A model generated the notes under the pieces. It searched no databases. It was given only the letters and a program-made list of their open reading frames with translations, and was not told the DNA's origin. From the NCBI RefSeq assembly GCF_001542915.1, contig NZ_LNNH01000003.1, forward strand, positions 62,001 to 126,000: a DNA stretch of 64,000 nucleotides, read 5' to 3'. Positions 50,419 through 59,832 of the stretch are shown piece by piece (within the stretch, counting starts at the first letter, position 1; each line of letters begins with the position of its first letter). A program made the position numbers and the translations under genes. Source of the DNA: Peribacillus simplex. Lineage in GTDB: Bacteria > Bacillota > Bacilli > Bacillales > DSM-1321.

Positions 50419-52605
50419 TCATGATTTACGGGGCCAAGCGTACTTTACAGGTTTAATCGGAAGCACGATCTTAAAGACCGTACCTTTATTGACCTCGCTT
50501 TCAACAAAGACTTTTCCCAAATGGTTTTCAATGATTTTGAAGCTGATCATCAAGCCTAAGCCATTTCCCGATTTTTTTGTGGTGAAAAACGGTTCCCCCA
50601 GTTTCCTTAGCTGCTCAGGCGGCATTCCCTTTCCTGTATCGATTATCGAGATTTGCACGTTTTCCTCTTTACGTTCAGCCATGACTTTAATGGCTCCACC
50701 ACCTGGCATCGCTTCCATCCCATTTTTAATGAAATTGAGAAACACTTGTTTTATCCGATTCTCATCACAATTAACGAGTATTTCTTCATGGATGCCAACG
50801 AGTTTAAGCGATACGTGCTTCTTTCTTGCATCAAACTCCGTCAGTGATAAAACATTTTCAATGATTTTCACGATATTCTTCGTTTCCAAATTCAAGGACT
50901 GCGGTTTGGCCAATTGCAAGAACTCTTCCACGATCTCATTGACCCGATGGATTTCATCGAGAATGATCTCGAGATATTCCAACCTGGTTTCGTCCGTTTC
51001 GTCTAGTTGCAGGTATTCCGTATACCCTTTCATGGAAGTCAGCGGATTCCTGATTTCATGTGCAACGCCAGCAGCAAGCTGCCCAACTGCCGCCAATTTA
51101 TCCTGCCGATGAAGCATCTCTTCCGTTTGCTTACGCTCTGTTATATCATACCGGATGGATAAAAACTGAAAAGGCTTTCCATTCACTCCGAAAAACGGAA
51201 CGATGGTTGTATCCACCCAATAGAAGCTCCCATCCTTTGCCTTGTTCCTGATTTCCCCCTTCCAAACCTTCCGATCATGGATGGTTCGCCACATCTCCTC
51301 GAAGAACTCCTTGGAGTGAAGCCCCGAATTGACCAACCTATGAGTCTGGCCGATCAATTCATTTCTTTCATATCCGGAAATCTCTGAGAACTTTTCATTC
51401 ACATCGATAATGACACCTTTTGCATCCGTGATGGCAACGATTGAGGACTGATCGATGGCATATTGCATATCCTCTAGTTCCTGTATGGATCCCATCAAGT
51501 CATTTTCCGCCTTTTTCCGTGGCGAGATATTTGAACAGATTGAAATATATTGATAAGGTTTACCCTTTTTCATAAACGGAACGATGGTTGTATCCACCCA
51601 ATACGTATCGCCGGTTTTAGTTCGATTGCAGATTTCACCATTCCATGTCTGCCCCTGGCCAATCGTGACCCATAGATCTGTGAAAAACTCTCTTGAATGG
51701 TAGCCTGAATTGATGATGGAATGATTCGTGCCGATTAGTTCCTGCTCTTCATATTGCGATATTTCCATGAACTTTTCGTTCACATAAGTGATGGTCCCTT
51801 TTGCATCCGTGATAGCGACGATTGCAGATTGATCTAACGCATGCCTGATATCATTCACCGTATTATCACTTTTTGCCAAACGCCGACCAACGATCGTACT
51901 TGAACCAATCAGGCTGGCAAGGATGAACAAAGAAACTAAGCAGACTAGGTAAAGCATGAATGGGGTAAGTTGTACAAAATCCCCCCGCTCGTCCTTACCG
52001 TCGACCGGTATCGGTATCACCCGCAACAAAAGATAATACCCTTCAATGATCGCCCCGCCCATCATCAATGTGCTCAGCGGCTTTAATGATGATTGACTGA
52101 CCCTTTTAAAGTAAAAGAAGATGACGAGCGCTGTTGCAAAAATGCTAAAAATGATGAGCAGCGTACTCACAAGCAAATACGGGTTATATTGTACGGAGTG
52201 ATTGATGGTTAAAATGCTCATCATATAATTAGACAATAATGCCATCGTAAACATAAAACTGCAGAAAGTGATTTGCAGCAATTCTGTTTTATACGAAATG
52301 GCCAGTAGCCCCACCGCAGCGAGCGATATCGCCAATAGTAATGAAAATAATATTGTAGAAAAGTTGTATGATGCAACTCCTGAATTATCGAGTGTAAATA
52401 TGATCACCAAATTAAGTGTCCATAGGGCCACCCCCATCGAACAGCTGCTTCCTATGTATAAAAGGCGCTTATACTTCTCGACCGACAGGAATGTTGTCAA
52501 TAAATCCAATGCCGTATAACAGGCCATTATGATTAAAAGTGCCGCTATCATAAACAGGATGGGATTTAATGCTACGATTGAATGTTCCATTATTGCAATG
52601 ATCAC
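50419..52605 (-). CDS. Orphan sensor histidine kinase with two PAS domains (sporulation-kinase-like)
   Basis: 728 residues. About seven N-terminal membrane helices (residues 10-245) are followed by two near-identical PAS-PAC units starting at about 262 and 390 (HALDQSAIVAITDAKGTITY and YAIDQSSIVAITDAKGVIID). Then comes HisKA with GVAHEIRNPLTSMKGY (phospho-His near 515) and HATPase_c with the N box NFIKNGMEAMP, G1 DTGKGM and G2 GNGLGLMI. No response regulator is adjacent, as for phosphorelay kinases such as KinA-KinE that feed Spo0F. The N-terminal MACYTALDL recalls an MHYT unit but lacks the His. Start GTG 52605 (AGGAG upstream) or ATG 52590. Confidence 0.88.
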   Translation of the reverse strand: MIIAIMEHSIVALNPILFMIAALLIIMACYTALDLLTTFLSVEKYKRLLYIGSSCSMGVALWTLNLVIIFTLDNSGVASYNFSTILFSLLLAISLAAVGLLAISYKTELLQITFCSFMFTMALLSNYMMSILTINHSVQYNPYLLVSTLLIIFSIFATALVIFFYFKRVSQSSLKPLSTLMMGGAIIEGYYLLLRVIPIPVDGKDERGDFVQLTPFMLYLVCLVSLFILASLIGSSTIVGRRLAKSDNTVNDIRHALDQSAIVAITDAKGTITYVNEKFMEISQYEEQELIGTNHSIINSGYHSREFFTDLWVTIGQGQTWNGEICNRTKTGDTYWVDTTIVPFMKKGKPYQYISICSNISPRKKAENDLMGSIQELEDMQYAIDQSSIVAITDAKGVIIDVNEKFSEISGYERNELIGQTHRLVNSGLHSKEFFEEMWRTIHDRKVWKGEIRNKAKDGSFYWVDTTIVPFFGVNGKPFQFLSIRYDITERKQTEEMLHRQDKLAAVGQLAAGVAHEIRNPLTSMKGYTEYLQLDETDETRLEYLEIILDEIHRVNEIVEEFLQLAKPQSLNLETKNIVKIIENVLSLTEFDARKKHVSLKLVGIHEEILVNCDENRIKQVFLNFIKNGMEAMPGGGAIKVMAERKEENVQISIIDTGKGMPPEQLRKLGEPFFTTKKSGNGLGLMISFKIIENHLGKVFVESEVNKGTVFKIVLPIKPVKYAWPRKS

Positions 52606-52939
52606 CTCGTTCTCCTATATTGTAATGGAAAATTACAGTGACTCAAAGGTTTTTATTTCCTTTCACCCACGTCTCTTTCGTCAGACCCGTTCCAGCTGAA
52701 ATTGAGACTTTCTTTCATAAAATCAAAAAAAATAGAAATACTATTCTTTTGTATAGAGTAAAATAGAAAAAGGACAAAGCCCGACGACCGTCCAATCAAG
52801 CTTTTTCGATGCGGTGTATATTTTATGACCAAAATAATTATACAGAAAATATATTAAATATGAATGTTAATTTCTTTATTTAATGATCCCTATATGTTTA
52901 TAATTAAATTGAGACGTATAGAGCGAAGGAGTGAGAGGC

Positions 52940-53854
52940 ATGATTATGTCAGACCTGGCAGGAGCAAGCACAGCGGAAATTATGCAAAAAAAGACCCAGC
53001 ATAAAAAATTGACGCTAAGACAAATTTTACAGAGAGGTCTTTTGATTACGATCGGCGCAGTTTTGATGGCTGTCGGCCTCGAGATTTTTTTGGTACCGAA
53101 TAATGTTATCGATGGGGGAATAACAGGGATTTCGATTATGTTATCCTACATAACTGGTTGGAAGCTCGGTATCTTCCTTTTCATCTTGAATCTCCCTTTC
53201 TTTTTTATCGGGTATAAACAAATTGGAAAAACCTTCGCATTATCTACCCTGTATGGAATTTTAGTCCTTTCCATAACTACTACATTGCTTCATCACGTAC
53301 CAGCATTCACACAAGATATCCTCTTAGCATCCGCTTTTGGCGGAATGATTCTTGGCATTGGTGTCGGAATGGTCATTCGATATGGCGGCTCATTGGATGG
53401 TACGGAAATACTGGCCATCCTCGCCAGCAAAAAGCTCCCTTTTTCCGTTGGAGAGATTGTGATGTTCTTTAATTTATTCATCCTTGGGAGTGCCGGTTTC
53501 GTTTTCTCTTGGGATCGTGCCATGTACTCGATCATTGCGTATTTCGTAGCCTACAAAACGATGGATATCGTTATCGCTGGTTTGGATGAATCCAAATTCG
53601 TATGGATCATCAGTGATGAGTTCGGTGATATTGGAGACGCAATCATGCACCGCCTTGGAAGGGGCGTAACCTTTTTGGCTGGTGAAGGCGCTTATTCCGG
53701 GGATGATAAAAAAGTTATCTTTTGTGTAATCAACAGGCTTGAGGAAGCAAAGCTTAAGGATATCGTGAAAAGCTTTGACCCGTCTGCCTTCCTTGCCGTG
53801 GGTGACATCGCGGAAGTTCGCGGGGGCAGGTTCAAGAAAAAGGATATTCATTGA
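52940..53854 (+). CDS. YitT-family membrane protein (DUF2179 C-terminus)
   Basis: 304 residues from the ATG at 52940 (AAGGAG 8 nt upstream; a GTG at 52931 touches that site). Five or six membrane helices (about 30-215) include FLVPNNVIDGGITGISIML and GTEILAILASKKLPFSVGE. A soluble DUF2179 domain with FLAGEGAYSGDDKKVIFCVI follows at about 220-300. The YitT family is widespread in Firmicutes; transport of an unknown solute is suspected. The gap 52606-52939 before it holds its promoter region and no other gene. A perfect terminator follows. Confidence 0.87.
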   Translation: MIMSDLAGASTAEIMQKKTQHKKLTLRQILQRGLLITIGAVLMAVGLEIFLVPNNVIDGGITGISIMLSYITGWKLGIFLFILNLPFFFIGYKQIGKTFALSTLYGILVLSITTTLLHHVPAFTQDILLASAFGGMILGIGVGMVIRYGGSLDGTEILAILASKKLPFSVGEIVMFFNLFILGSAGFVFSWDRAMYSIIAYFVAYKTMDIVIAGLDESKFVWIISDEFGDIGDAIMHRLGRGVTFLAGEGAYSGDDKKVIFCVINRLEEAKLKDIVKSFDPSAFLAVGDIAEVRGGRFKKKDIH

Positions 53855-53902
53855 ACTTTTCAATTACCCTTCCTGCTTTTTTCCAGGATTCTAGGCAAAA
53901 AG

Positions 53903-53940
53903 ATAAAAAAAGCTGAAGGGAATTCCCTTCAGCTTTTTTT
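53903..53940. terminator. Perfect bidirectional terminator
   Basis: AAAAAAGCTGAAGGGA and TCCCTTCAGCTTTTTT form an uninterrupted palindrome with A and T tracts on both sides. It serves the YitT gene and the convergent YdjO gene. Confidence 0.93.
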
Positions 53941-53945
53941 ATCTT

Positions 53946-54140
53946 TTAATAATTTCTGGGATTGTTGATCGCTTGAAGCATTCTGGTTCCGGGTTTCATC
54001 TCACTGCTGCATAGCGGACAAACATGTTCATCATTACTTGTAAAGTTATCGCGGATCCACCCTTTGCAATCTTCTGATGTACATTCCCATACCTTTGTTT
54101 CTTCAGGAATGATTTCTTCCGTATTATTTCTTCTATACAT
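53946..54140 (-). CDS. YdjO-family cold-inducible zinc-ribbon protein, copy 1
   Basis: 64 residues from the ATG at 54140 (AAGGAG 8 nt upstream; GTG at 54149 in frame). The zinc knuckle is CTSEDCKGW followed by CPLCSSEM: four cysteines as two CxxxxC/CxxC pairs. This is the YdjO pattern of Bacillus, described as cold-inducible, function unknown. A paralogue lies at 54989, on the same strand. Confidence 0.82.
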   Translation of the reverse strand: MYRRNNTEEIIPEETKVWECTSEDCKGWIRDNFTSNDEHVCPLCSSEMKPGTRMLQAINNPRNY

Positions 54141-54988
54141 ATATCTCACTCCTTAGAATTTGAATTGACTCCGTCCTGCATAAAAGCTTTCAAGCCATAA
54201 AGATAAAAGAAGAATAGATGGCGAATAATCTAAATAATTGTGAGTGTTACTCATGCTTATTCTCCACACTCAACCTCGCAAGTTTCAAGAAGTTGAATAT
54301 AGGACCATGAATTTTTAATATCTCATTATCCATTATAACATATAAAGCTGTTAATAATTGAGTAAAGATCGTAAAGAAGAGATGATTCTGTAAATAATAC
54401 TTTCAAAGGCCAGATAAATCTGAAGCAAAGTCCCGATTACCCTCGAGGTATTCGGGACTTTGCTGAGTAAGAATCCATTCCATATGGTTCTTCCTGCCCG
54501 TTCGCATGAATTGCTTCAAAATGAACTGGGCATGAGAGTAATTTTAGTGCCAAAACCTAAAACAATGAAAGCCCTGCCTCTCTCCCATCCATACGGTTCC
54601 TAGACCGTGCCTGCGAGAATCAGGTAAAAGCTTGTAAGTACATGTTTATTAATTAAAACCGTCCGTAATTCCAATTGGGAAAAGTATATTCCAAAAGATA
54701 AATGGTACATAGAAGTAAGTTAATGAAGAACAGAAATGGATCGAGGAAAATACTTGGTGACTACTTGTATTTCTTTTATCTAGATGTGTTTAACTTGATT
54801 CTACTTCATCATACCTATGATGAAAAATTATTTGATTAATAAAAATGTTACTTTAAATTACCCTCCAGTGCTTATCGCTAATAGCACTGAAACTTTATAA
54901 TATCACACATATATATAAATGTAAAGTGTTAAATTCGAATTCTTCCTTCTTGAACGCAAAAAAATAAAGAGGCAATGTTTCACCTCTT
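54141..54988. other. Long intergenic region between two YdjO paralogues
   Basis: About 850 bp, A+T-rich, without a supported ORF. It holds the leader of the downstream YdjO copy and one strong hairpin (54425-54463). Cold-shock genes often have long structured leaders, but the length here exceeds a normal leader. Confidence 0.5.
54425..54463. other. Strong isolated hairpin
   Basis: GCAAAGTCCCGA (54425-54436) and TCGGGACTTTGC (54452-54463), a perfect 12-bp stem with 15-nt loop containing CCTCGAGG. No T-tail on either strand. It may be part of a small RNA, or a decayed terminator. Confidence 0.5.
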
Positions 54989-54994
54989 TTATTT
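54955..54994 (-). terminator. Terminator overlapping the end of YdjO copy 2
   Basis: AAATAAAGAGG (54962-54972) pairs with CCTCTTTTATTT (54983-54994) with one bulge; on the minus strand it ends in a T-rich run. The stem includes the stop codon. Confidence 0.6.
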
Positions 54995-55195
54995 GAATGC
55001 ATTATATTCATTTTCGATTTTTGGCAGTTCCCTGACCTCTTCGATCAATTGACTGCCGCACATTGGGCAATCATAGTTTTCCGAGGCAAAATCCTTTCTC
55101 ATCCAACCATTGCAATCTGCTGATCCGCATGCATATACTATCGTATCTTCCATAATGATTTCTGGTTCCTCTGAATTCTTTTTGCCAAAATACAT
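54989..55195 (-). CDS. YdjO-family cold-inducible zinc-ribbon protein, copy 2
   Basis: 68 residues from the ATG at 55195 with GAGGAGG 6 nt upstream. CGSADCNGWMRKDF and CPMCGSQL give the same CxxxxC/CxxC zinc-ribbon as the copy at 53946; the two align along their length with insertions only at the termini. Two YdjO paralogues in one kilobase imply a local duplication followed by divergence. The upstream gap to recQ (55196-55326) contains its promoter region. Confidence 0.82.
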   Translation of the reverse strand: MYFGKKNSEEPEIIMEDTIVYACGSADCNGWMRKDFASENYDCPMCGSQLIEEVRELPKIENEYNAFK

Positions 55196-55326
55196 GAGCA
55201 ACCTCCTCTTTTTTATATAAAGACTCTGACCAAAGGCAATAACCTTACCTTTACATCAACCCTAGTATACGCATTAAACCAAAATCTTATTTATTCATGG
55301 AAAAAATTATCCAAAAAACTATCCGC

Positions 55327-57447
55327 TTATCTTTTTTCCATCCCTGCTTTCACCATGATCGCTTTTATCATAAAATATGAAATATGTTCAGGCAGGGCTT
55401 CTTTCAATGGTTTTAGTTTTTCAGAATTCAATTGTAATGCCGTTTCCAATACGAGACCGTACTCTTCATCCGAGAAAATATCTTCCCATTTGATATCCAT
55501 GTGTTCTTGGGCACACTTTAATAAATGATTTTCGATAGAAATCGTGGACAGCCCTCTTAAGGCTCCAATTTCTTTCATCGATTTACCCTCTTGGTATAAG
55601 CGGTAGCTTTCCAGGTGTGAAGGCGTAGTGCTGCGCTTACTTGTTTCCTTAGTAACCATTGTATTGGTTTCAACTTCAGGATGTGCCTGTACATATTGGG
55701 AAATCCTTTCGAGGAACGCTGCGCCGAATCGCTCGAACTTCTGGGTGCCCACCCCTTTGACGTCAAGGAATGCCTGTTCCGTTCCAGGCAGTTTTGCAGC
55801 CATATCCTTTAAGGAAGCATCGGAAAAAATAATGAATGGCGGGACATTTTCATTTGCAGCCATTTCTTTTCTTAATTGCCGTAATTCTTCAAACAACCCA
55901 TGATCGACACTGATGCTGCTAACATGCTTCATTTCTTTTCGAAGTACTTTTTTATGCCCCAAAAGGACCTCCCTGCCGGAATTGGTTACTTTCAGGACAG
56001 GGAATTGCCCGCCCGTCATTTCGATATACTGCTTAGCTGTCAGGAAATCAATGAAATCGCCAACATCCTTTGCCGTTTGATTATTGATGATCCCATAAGT
56101 CGAAAGCTTCTGAAAGCCAAACTCCTCCACTTTCTTATTCCGTGAACCTGTCAGCACCTGGGAAATCATCATCTTGCCAAATCGCTCACCCATGCGCAGC
56201 ATGCACGAAAGCACCATCTGTGCCTGGGTCGTTACGTCCACGGAATCGCGTTTATCCGTACAATTCTCGCAATGACCGCAATCCTCGGGGGCTTCTTCCC
56301 CAAAATACCGAAGAATGAATGCCTGCAAACACCCTTCGGTAAAGCAATAGTCCTTCATTTTATTTAACTTCTTCAGCTCCTGAGCTTGCCACTCCTGCGA
56401 TGGGTTTGATTGATCGATCAAGAATCGCTGAATTTGCATATCTTGCGGGGAATACAACAGGATGCATTCACTTTCCAAACCATCACGGCCTGCACGGCCC
56501 GCTTCCTGATAATAACTTTCCATATTCTTTGGAGTTTGATAATGAATGACGTACCTAACATTCGATTTATCGATCCCCATGCCAAAGGCCGAAGTCGCAA
56601 CCATCAAGGAAACTTCATCACGAATGAATTCATCTTGCTGTTTTGAACGATCCTGCTCATTCATCCCAGCATGATAGCGTCCTGTTTTGAAGCCAGCTTT
56701 ATTAAGCTTCGCATGCAATGAATCCACTTCTTTCCTGGTTGCCGCATAGATAATGCCCGATTCATTTTTGTTTTTTTCAACATAGCGCATTAAAAACCGG
56801 CCGCGATTTTCTTCCTTCACAACCGAAAAAAATAAGTTATCCCTGGAGAATCCCGTTGAAATGGCATGCTCCTTGGATATACCAAGGGACTGACATATAT
56901 CATCAATAACGTGCGGGGTCGCTGTCGCCGTCAAGGCCAGGACAGTCGGCTCTGCTGGCATGTTCTTCAGCAAAGTTTTGATTTTTAAATAGCTTGGCCG
57001 GAAGTCATGGCCCCATTGAGAGATACAATGAGCCTCGTCAATGGCGACCAATGAAATTTCCACACTAAACAACTCCTGTTGAAATGCAGGGTTTTCCAGT
57101 CTTTCAGGAGCAACGTATACCAGCTTATACCGTCCTTGCTTAATATCGTTCATTCTCTTTGAAGATTCCAAACCTGAAATGGAGCTATTCAGAAATGTGG
57201 CATCAATCCCATTTTGTTCGAGGGCGTCTACTTGATCCTTCATCAAGGAAATAAGCGGGGATATCACGAGTGTAACACCAGGCAACAGAAGTGCCGGAAT
57301 TTGATAACATATGGATTTACCCCCGCCCGTAGGCATGATACCGGCTGTATTCATTCCTTTTAACACCTGTTCGATAATCTGTTCCTGTCCTTTTCTAAAT
57401 GATTCATAACCATAATACTGCTGTAAATATTCACGTGCCTTCTCCAT
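55327..57447 (-). CDS. recQ: ATP-dependent DNA helicase RecQ
   Basis: 706 residues. The superfamily 2 helicase core has PTGGGKSICYQ (motif I, near residue 41), IDEAHCISQWGHDFRPSY (motif II plus aromatic-rich loop) and QEAGRAGRDG (motif VI). A RecQ zinc domain follows (CQ-less CGHCENC, about 380), then the RQC winged helix and an HRDC domain near 515-590 (FEELRQLRKEMAANENVPPF). A C-terminal helix-turn-helix-like tail (GLSTISIENHLLKC) resembles the HTH_40 domain of Bacillus RecQ. It unwinds 3'-5' in recombination and fork repair. ATG at 57447, with AGGAGGAG 10 nt upstream (TTG at 57450 also possible). Confidence 0.94.
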   Translation of the reverse strand: MEKAREYLQQYYGYESFRKGQEQIIEQVLKGMNTAGIMPTGGGKSICYQIPALLLPGVTLVISPLISLMKDQVDALEQNGIDATFLNSSISGLESSKRMNDIKQGRYKLVYVAPERLENPAFQQELFSVEISLVAIDEAHCISQWGHDFRPSYLKIKTLLKNMPAEPTVLALTATATPHVIDDICQSLGISKEHAISTGFSRDNLFFSVVKEENRGRFLMRYVEKNKNESGIIYAATRKEVDSLHAKLNKAGFKTGRYHAGMNEQDRSKQQDEFIRDEVSLMVATSAFGMGIDKSNVRYVIHYQTPKNMESYYQEAGRAGRDGLESECILLYSPQDMQIQRFLIDQSNPSQEWQAQELKKLNKMKDYCFTEGCLQAFILRYFGEEAPEDCGHCENCTDKRDSVDVTTQAQMVLSCMLRMGERFGKMMISQVLTGSRNKKVEEFGFQKLSTYGIINNQTAKDVGDFIDFLTAKQYIEMTGGQFPVLKVTNSGREVLLGHKKVLRKEMKHVSSISVDHGLFEELRQLRKEMAANENVPPFIIFSDASLKDMAAKLPGTEQAFLDVKGVGTQKFERFGAAFLERISQYVQAHPEVETNTMVTKETSKRSTTPSHLESYRLYQEGKSMKEIGALRGLSTISIENHLLKCAQEHMDIKWEDIFSDEEYGLVLETALQLNSEKLKPLKEALPEHISYFMIKAIMVKAGMEKR

Positions 57448-57534
57448 CAATTCACTACTCCTCCTATTTATCTTGTAAGGTCCGATAAGGGTTCATTACT
57501 TTCATTGTACCTGCTTTTCCGATCAACCAAAAGC

Positions 57535-57578
57535 ACAAAAAGAGTAGACACATTAATTCTCCGTGTCTACTCTTTTCA
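57535..57578. terminator. Bidirectional terminator
   Basis: AAAAGAGTAGACAC pairs perfectly with GTGTCTACTCTTTT around an 11-nt loop. It ends the LysM-3D gene on the minus strand. Confidence 0.85.
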
Positions 57579-57605
57579 ATATATGAACATGTTTTGCATG
57601 GTAAG

Positions 57606-58421
57606 TTAATTCAGGATTTGAACTTTAACATTTTTAACGCCCCAATTATTGGCGTCCTGTTCATTAGGAACAAAAAGGTCCACTCTATTTCCCTTGATGG
57701 CACTTCCAGTATCGGCAGCTGTTGCGTATCCATACCCCTCCACATAAACTTTTGAACCTAGCGGAATGACTGATGGATCTACGGAAATCACTTTTGCATT
57801 CGGATTGGCTTTCAAATCAACCCCTGTTGCTGTAGTGCCGCTGCAGCCTTGACAATCAGCCGTGTAAGCCGTTGCTCTGACAGTCAATTCTTTTTCCACA
57901 CCCGCTTGATCGTTGGATTCCTGGTTTGAATCTGCCTTTTCTGGTTGTTCAGCTGGCTTCTCTTGTTCTGCTGGTTTAGATTGTTCTGCCGGCTTCTCTT
58001 GTTCCTCCGGTGCAGCCTGCTCTGATGTTTGCTCAGGACCTGCGCTCGCCGCTTCCACTTTGTTGCCTGCCGGCTTGATGACTAAATCCTGATCCGGATG
58101 GATCGTGTCGGAATTTAGGTCGTTCCAAGATTTAATATCATGTACCGATACATCATATTTGTGTGCTATTTCCGATAATGTCTCCCCTGACTTGACTTTA
58201 TGATGCTGTTCTTGAGAGATATGTATGGTTTCTCCTACATAAATCGAGTCTGAAGACAAATCATTCCAAGACTTAATATCTTCTATTGATACTTTATATG
58301 TTTGAGATATCCCCCATAATGTGTCTCCATCTTTCACTTTGACATCTTCTGCTTGTACCGGAATGGTGAATGCACCGGATATTGCAGCCGCTGCCGCTAA
58401 CGATAAGATTGATTTTTTCAT
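57606..58421 (-). CDS. Secreted LysM-3D cell-wall protein (YocH-like)
   Basis: 271 residues. Signal peptide 1-24 (cleavage after VQA). Two LysM repeats follow at about 27-70 (VKVKDGDTLWGISQTYKVS) and 75-118 (HKVKSGETLSEIAHKYDVS), and then a Pro/Glu/Gln-rich linker with repeated EQ-x-KPAEQ units (120-170). The C-terminal 3D domain has VRATAYTADCQGCSG and DPSVIPLGSKVYVEGYGY, ending in TAADTG...NRVDLF with the three Asp residues of the MltA-type catalytic barrel. It binds peptidoglycan and probably acts as a muralytic enzyme. In B. subtilis, YocH is under WalRK; no clear WalR box was found here. AAGGAGG precedes the ATG. Confidence 0.9.
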   Translation of the reverse strand: MKKSILSLAAAAAISGAFTIPVQAEDVKVKDGDTLWGISQTYKVSIEDIKSWNDLSSDSIYVGETIHISQEQHHKVKSGETLSEIAHKYDVSVHDIKSWNDLNSDTIHPDQDLVIKPAGNKVEAASAGPEQTSEQAAPEEQEKPAEQSKPAEQEKPAEQPEKADSNQESNDQAGVEKELTVRATAYTADCQGCSGTTATGVDLKANPNAKVISVDPSVIPLGSKVYVEGYGYATAADTGSAIKGNRVDLFVPNEQDANNWGVKNVKVQILN

Positions 58422-58614
58422 ATGTTGTTACCTCCTTGTGAGCTACTTTATAAGCTACGAGTTAAATCTTAACATAGTTTTTCTCTATACAAAGAACAAA
58501 CAGATAAAGAATAGATGACAAACATCACAGGAAGATAACGGTATTATAACAACGATTTATAATATTCTGAAAAAACATCTTTTTCCATAACATCTCCTTT
58601 CCAAAGAAATATAG

Positions 58615-58644
58615 GCATATTATGCACGGCCGAGGCATAAAAAT
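58615..58644 (+). promoter_or_regulatory. Sigma-E-like promoter of the cotJ operon
   Basis: GCATATT (58615-58621), 14-nt spacer, CATAAAAAT (58636-58644), close to the mother-cell sigma-E consensus. It lies 34 nt upstream of the cotJA start, in agreement with sigma-E control of cotJ in B. subtilis. Confidence 0.7.
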
Positions 58645-58677
58645 TAAAGGCCATATTTTTACGAAGGAGGCATATTC

Positions 58678-58911
58678 GTGACGCGCGATAAATCCTTTAC
58701 ATTAGTCAAATCATATAAACCTTTTCATAGTAAGGATGATCCTTGTCCCCCCATAGGGAGGAAATACTACAGAACGCCACCCCATTTATATATCAATTTT
58801 CAACCTCCGAACCTGGAGCAATTCACACCAGAGGAAGCACTGAAATACGGGACGTTATGGAAGTTTTTTTATGATTATTATGATAATCCATATCGGGAAA
58901 GGGAGTCGTAA
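58678..58911 (+). CDS. cotJA: Spore coat associated protein CotJA
   Basis: 77 residues, Pro- and Tyr-rich, with KSYKPFHSKDDPCPPIGRKYY and PPHLYINFQPPNLEQFTPEE followed by ALKYGTLWKFFYDYY, typical of CotJA. GTG start with GAAGGAGG upstream. Part of the inner spore coat, needed for assembly of CotJC. Its stop is immediately followed by the cotJB ATG, so the three cotJ genes are one mother-cell transcript. Confidence 0.93.
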   Translation: MTRDKSFTLVKSYKPFHSKDDPCPPIGRKYYRTPPHLYINFQPPNLEQFTPEEALKYGTLWKFFYDYYDNPYRERES

Positions 58912-59175
58912 ATGAATAAACTGGATGATGAATATTATCATTTGCTTGAACAAATACAAGCTGCGGATTTTGTGCTTGTCGAGCTGACTCATTATTTGGA
59001 TACCCATCCTAATGACCAGCAGGCCCTGCTGCAATTCAATCAATTCCATGAATATTCCAGGCAACTGAAAGCGGTTTTTGAACCTAAATACGGTCCCTTA
59101 TTGGGATTCGGAAACAGTTCCGGCGGTGAAAATAAATGGGAATGGGGCCAAGGCCCCTGGCCTTGGCAAGTATAA
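58912..59175 (+). CDS. cotJB: Spore coat protein CotJB
   Basis: 87 residues. The helical N-terminal part is [20 protein letters not shown] and [20 protein letters not shown], followed by [16 protein letters not shown], the conserved CotJB segment. The tail [14 protein letters not shown] is Trp/Gly-rich as in other Bacillus CotJB proteins. It begins directly after cotJA without a spacer, and GGGAAAGGGAG lies 7 nt upstream. Confidence 0.93.
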   Translation: MNKLDDEYYHLLEQIQAADFVLVELTHYLDTHPNDQQALLQFNQFHEYSRQLKAVFEPKYGPLLGFGNSSGGENKWEWGQGPWPWQV

Positions 59176-59187
59176 GGAGAGATATCG

Positions 59188-59757
59188 ATGTGGGTTTATG
59201 AAAAGAAGCTGCAATACCCGGTTAAAGTCAGGGACTGCAATCCTAGATTGGCAAAATATTTAATTGAACAATACGGGGGAGCCGATGGAGAATTGGCAGC
59301 TGCCCTTCGTTACTTAAATCAGCGCTACACGATTCCTGACAAAGTGATTGGATTGTTAACCGATATCGGAACGGAAGAATTCGCTCATCTGGAAATGATC
59401 GCTACGATGATATATAAGCTCACGAAGGACGCCAAGCCACAACAAATGGCTGAAGCAGGACTTGGAGATCATTATGTCAATCATGATAGTGCACTGTTTT
59501 ATCATGATGCGGCAGGAAACCCATGGACAGCCACGTATATCCAAGCAAAAGGGGATCCGATTGCCGATCTTTATGAAGATATTGCCGCTGAAGAGAAGGC
59601 GCGAGCAACGTATCAGTGGTTAATTGACATCTCAGACGACCCGGATATCAATGATTCCCTAAGGTTTTTACGCGAAAGGGAAATTGTCCATAGCATGAGA
59701 TTTAGAGAGGCAGTGGAGATTTTAAAAGATGAACAAGGTAAAAAGAAGATTTTTTGA
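59188..59757 (+). CDS. cotJC: Manganese-catalase-like spore coat protein CotJC
   Basis: 189 residues of the Mn-catalase fold. Metal-ligand positions appear in LIEQYGGADGELAAALRYLN (Glu), TEEFAHLEMIATMI (Glu, His, Glu) and AAEEKARATYQWL with the final His in REIVHSMRF. In solved Mn catalases these residues hold a dimanganese centre that disproportionates hydrogen peroxide. GGAGAGAT precedes the ATG. Last gene of the cotJ operon; a strong terminator follows. Confidence 0.94.
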   Translation: MWVYEKKLQYPVKVRDCNPRLAKYLIEQYGGADGELAAALRYLNQRYTIPDKVIGLLTDIGTEEFAHLEMIATMIYKLTKDAKPQQMAEAGLGDHYVNHDSALFYHDAAGNPWTATYIQAKGDPIADLYEDIAAEEKARATYQWLIDISDDPDINDSLRFLREREIVHSMRFREAVEILKDEQGKKKIF

Positions 59758-59767
59758 AGAGCATAAA

Positions 59768-59816
59768 AAAAATGGACCCCCATCTAAGACTTTTGTCTAC
59801 AATGGGGGTCCATTTG
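59768..59816. terminator. Strong terminator after cotJC
   Basis: AATGGACCCCCAT (59771-59783) pairs perfectly with ATGGGGGTCCATT (59802-59814), with A and T tracts at the sides, so both directions are served. Confidence 0.9.
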
Positions 59817-59832
59817 AATTCTGCGCTTATCA

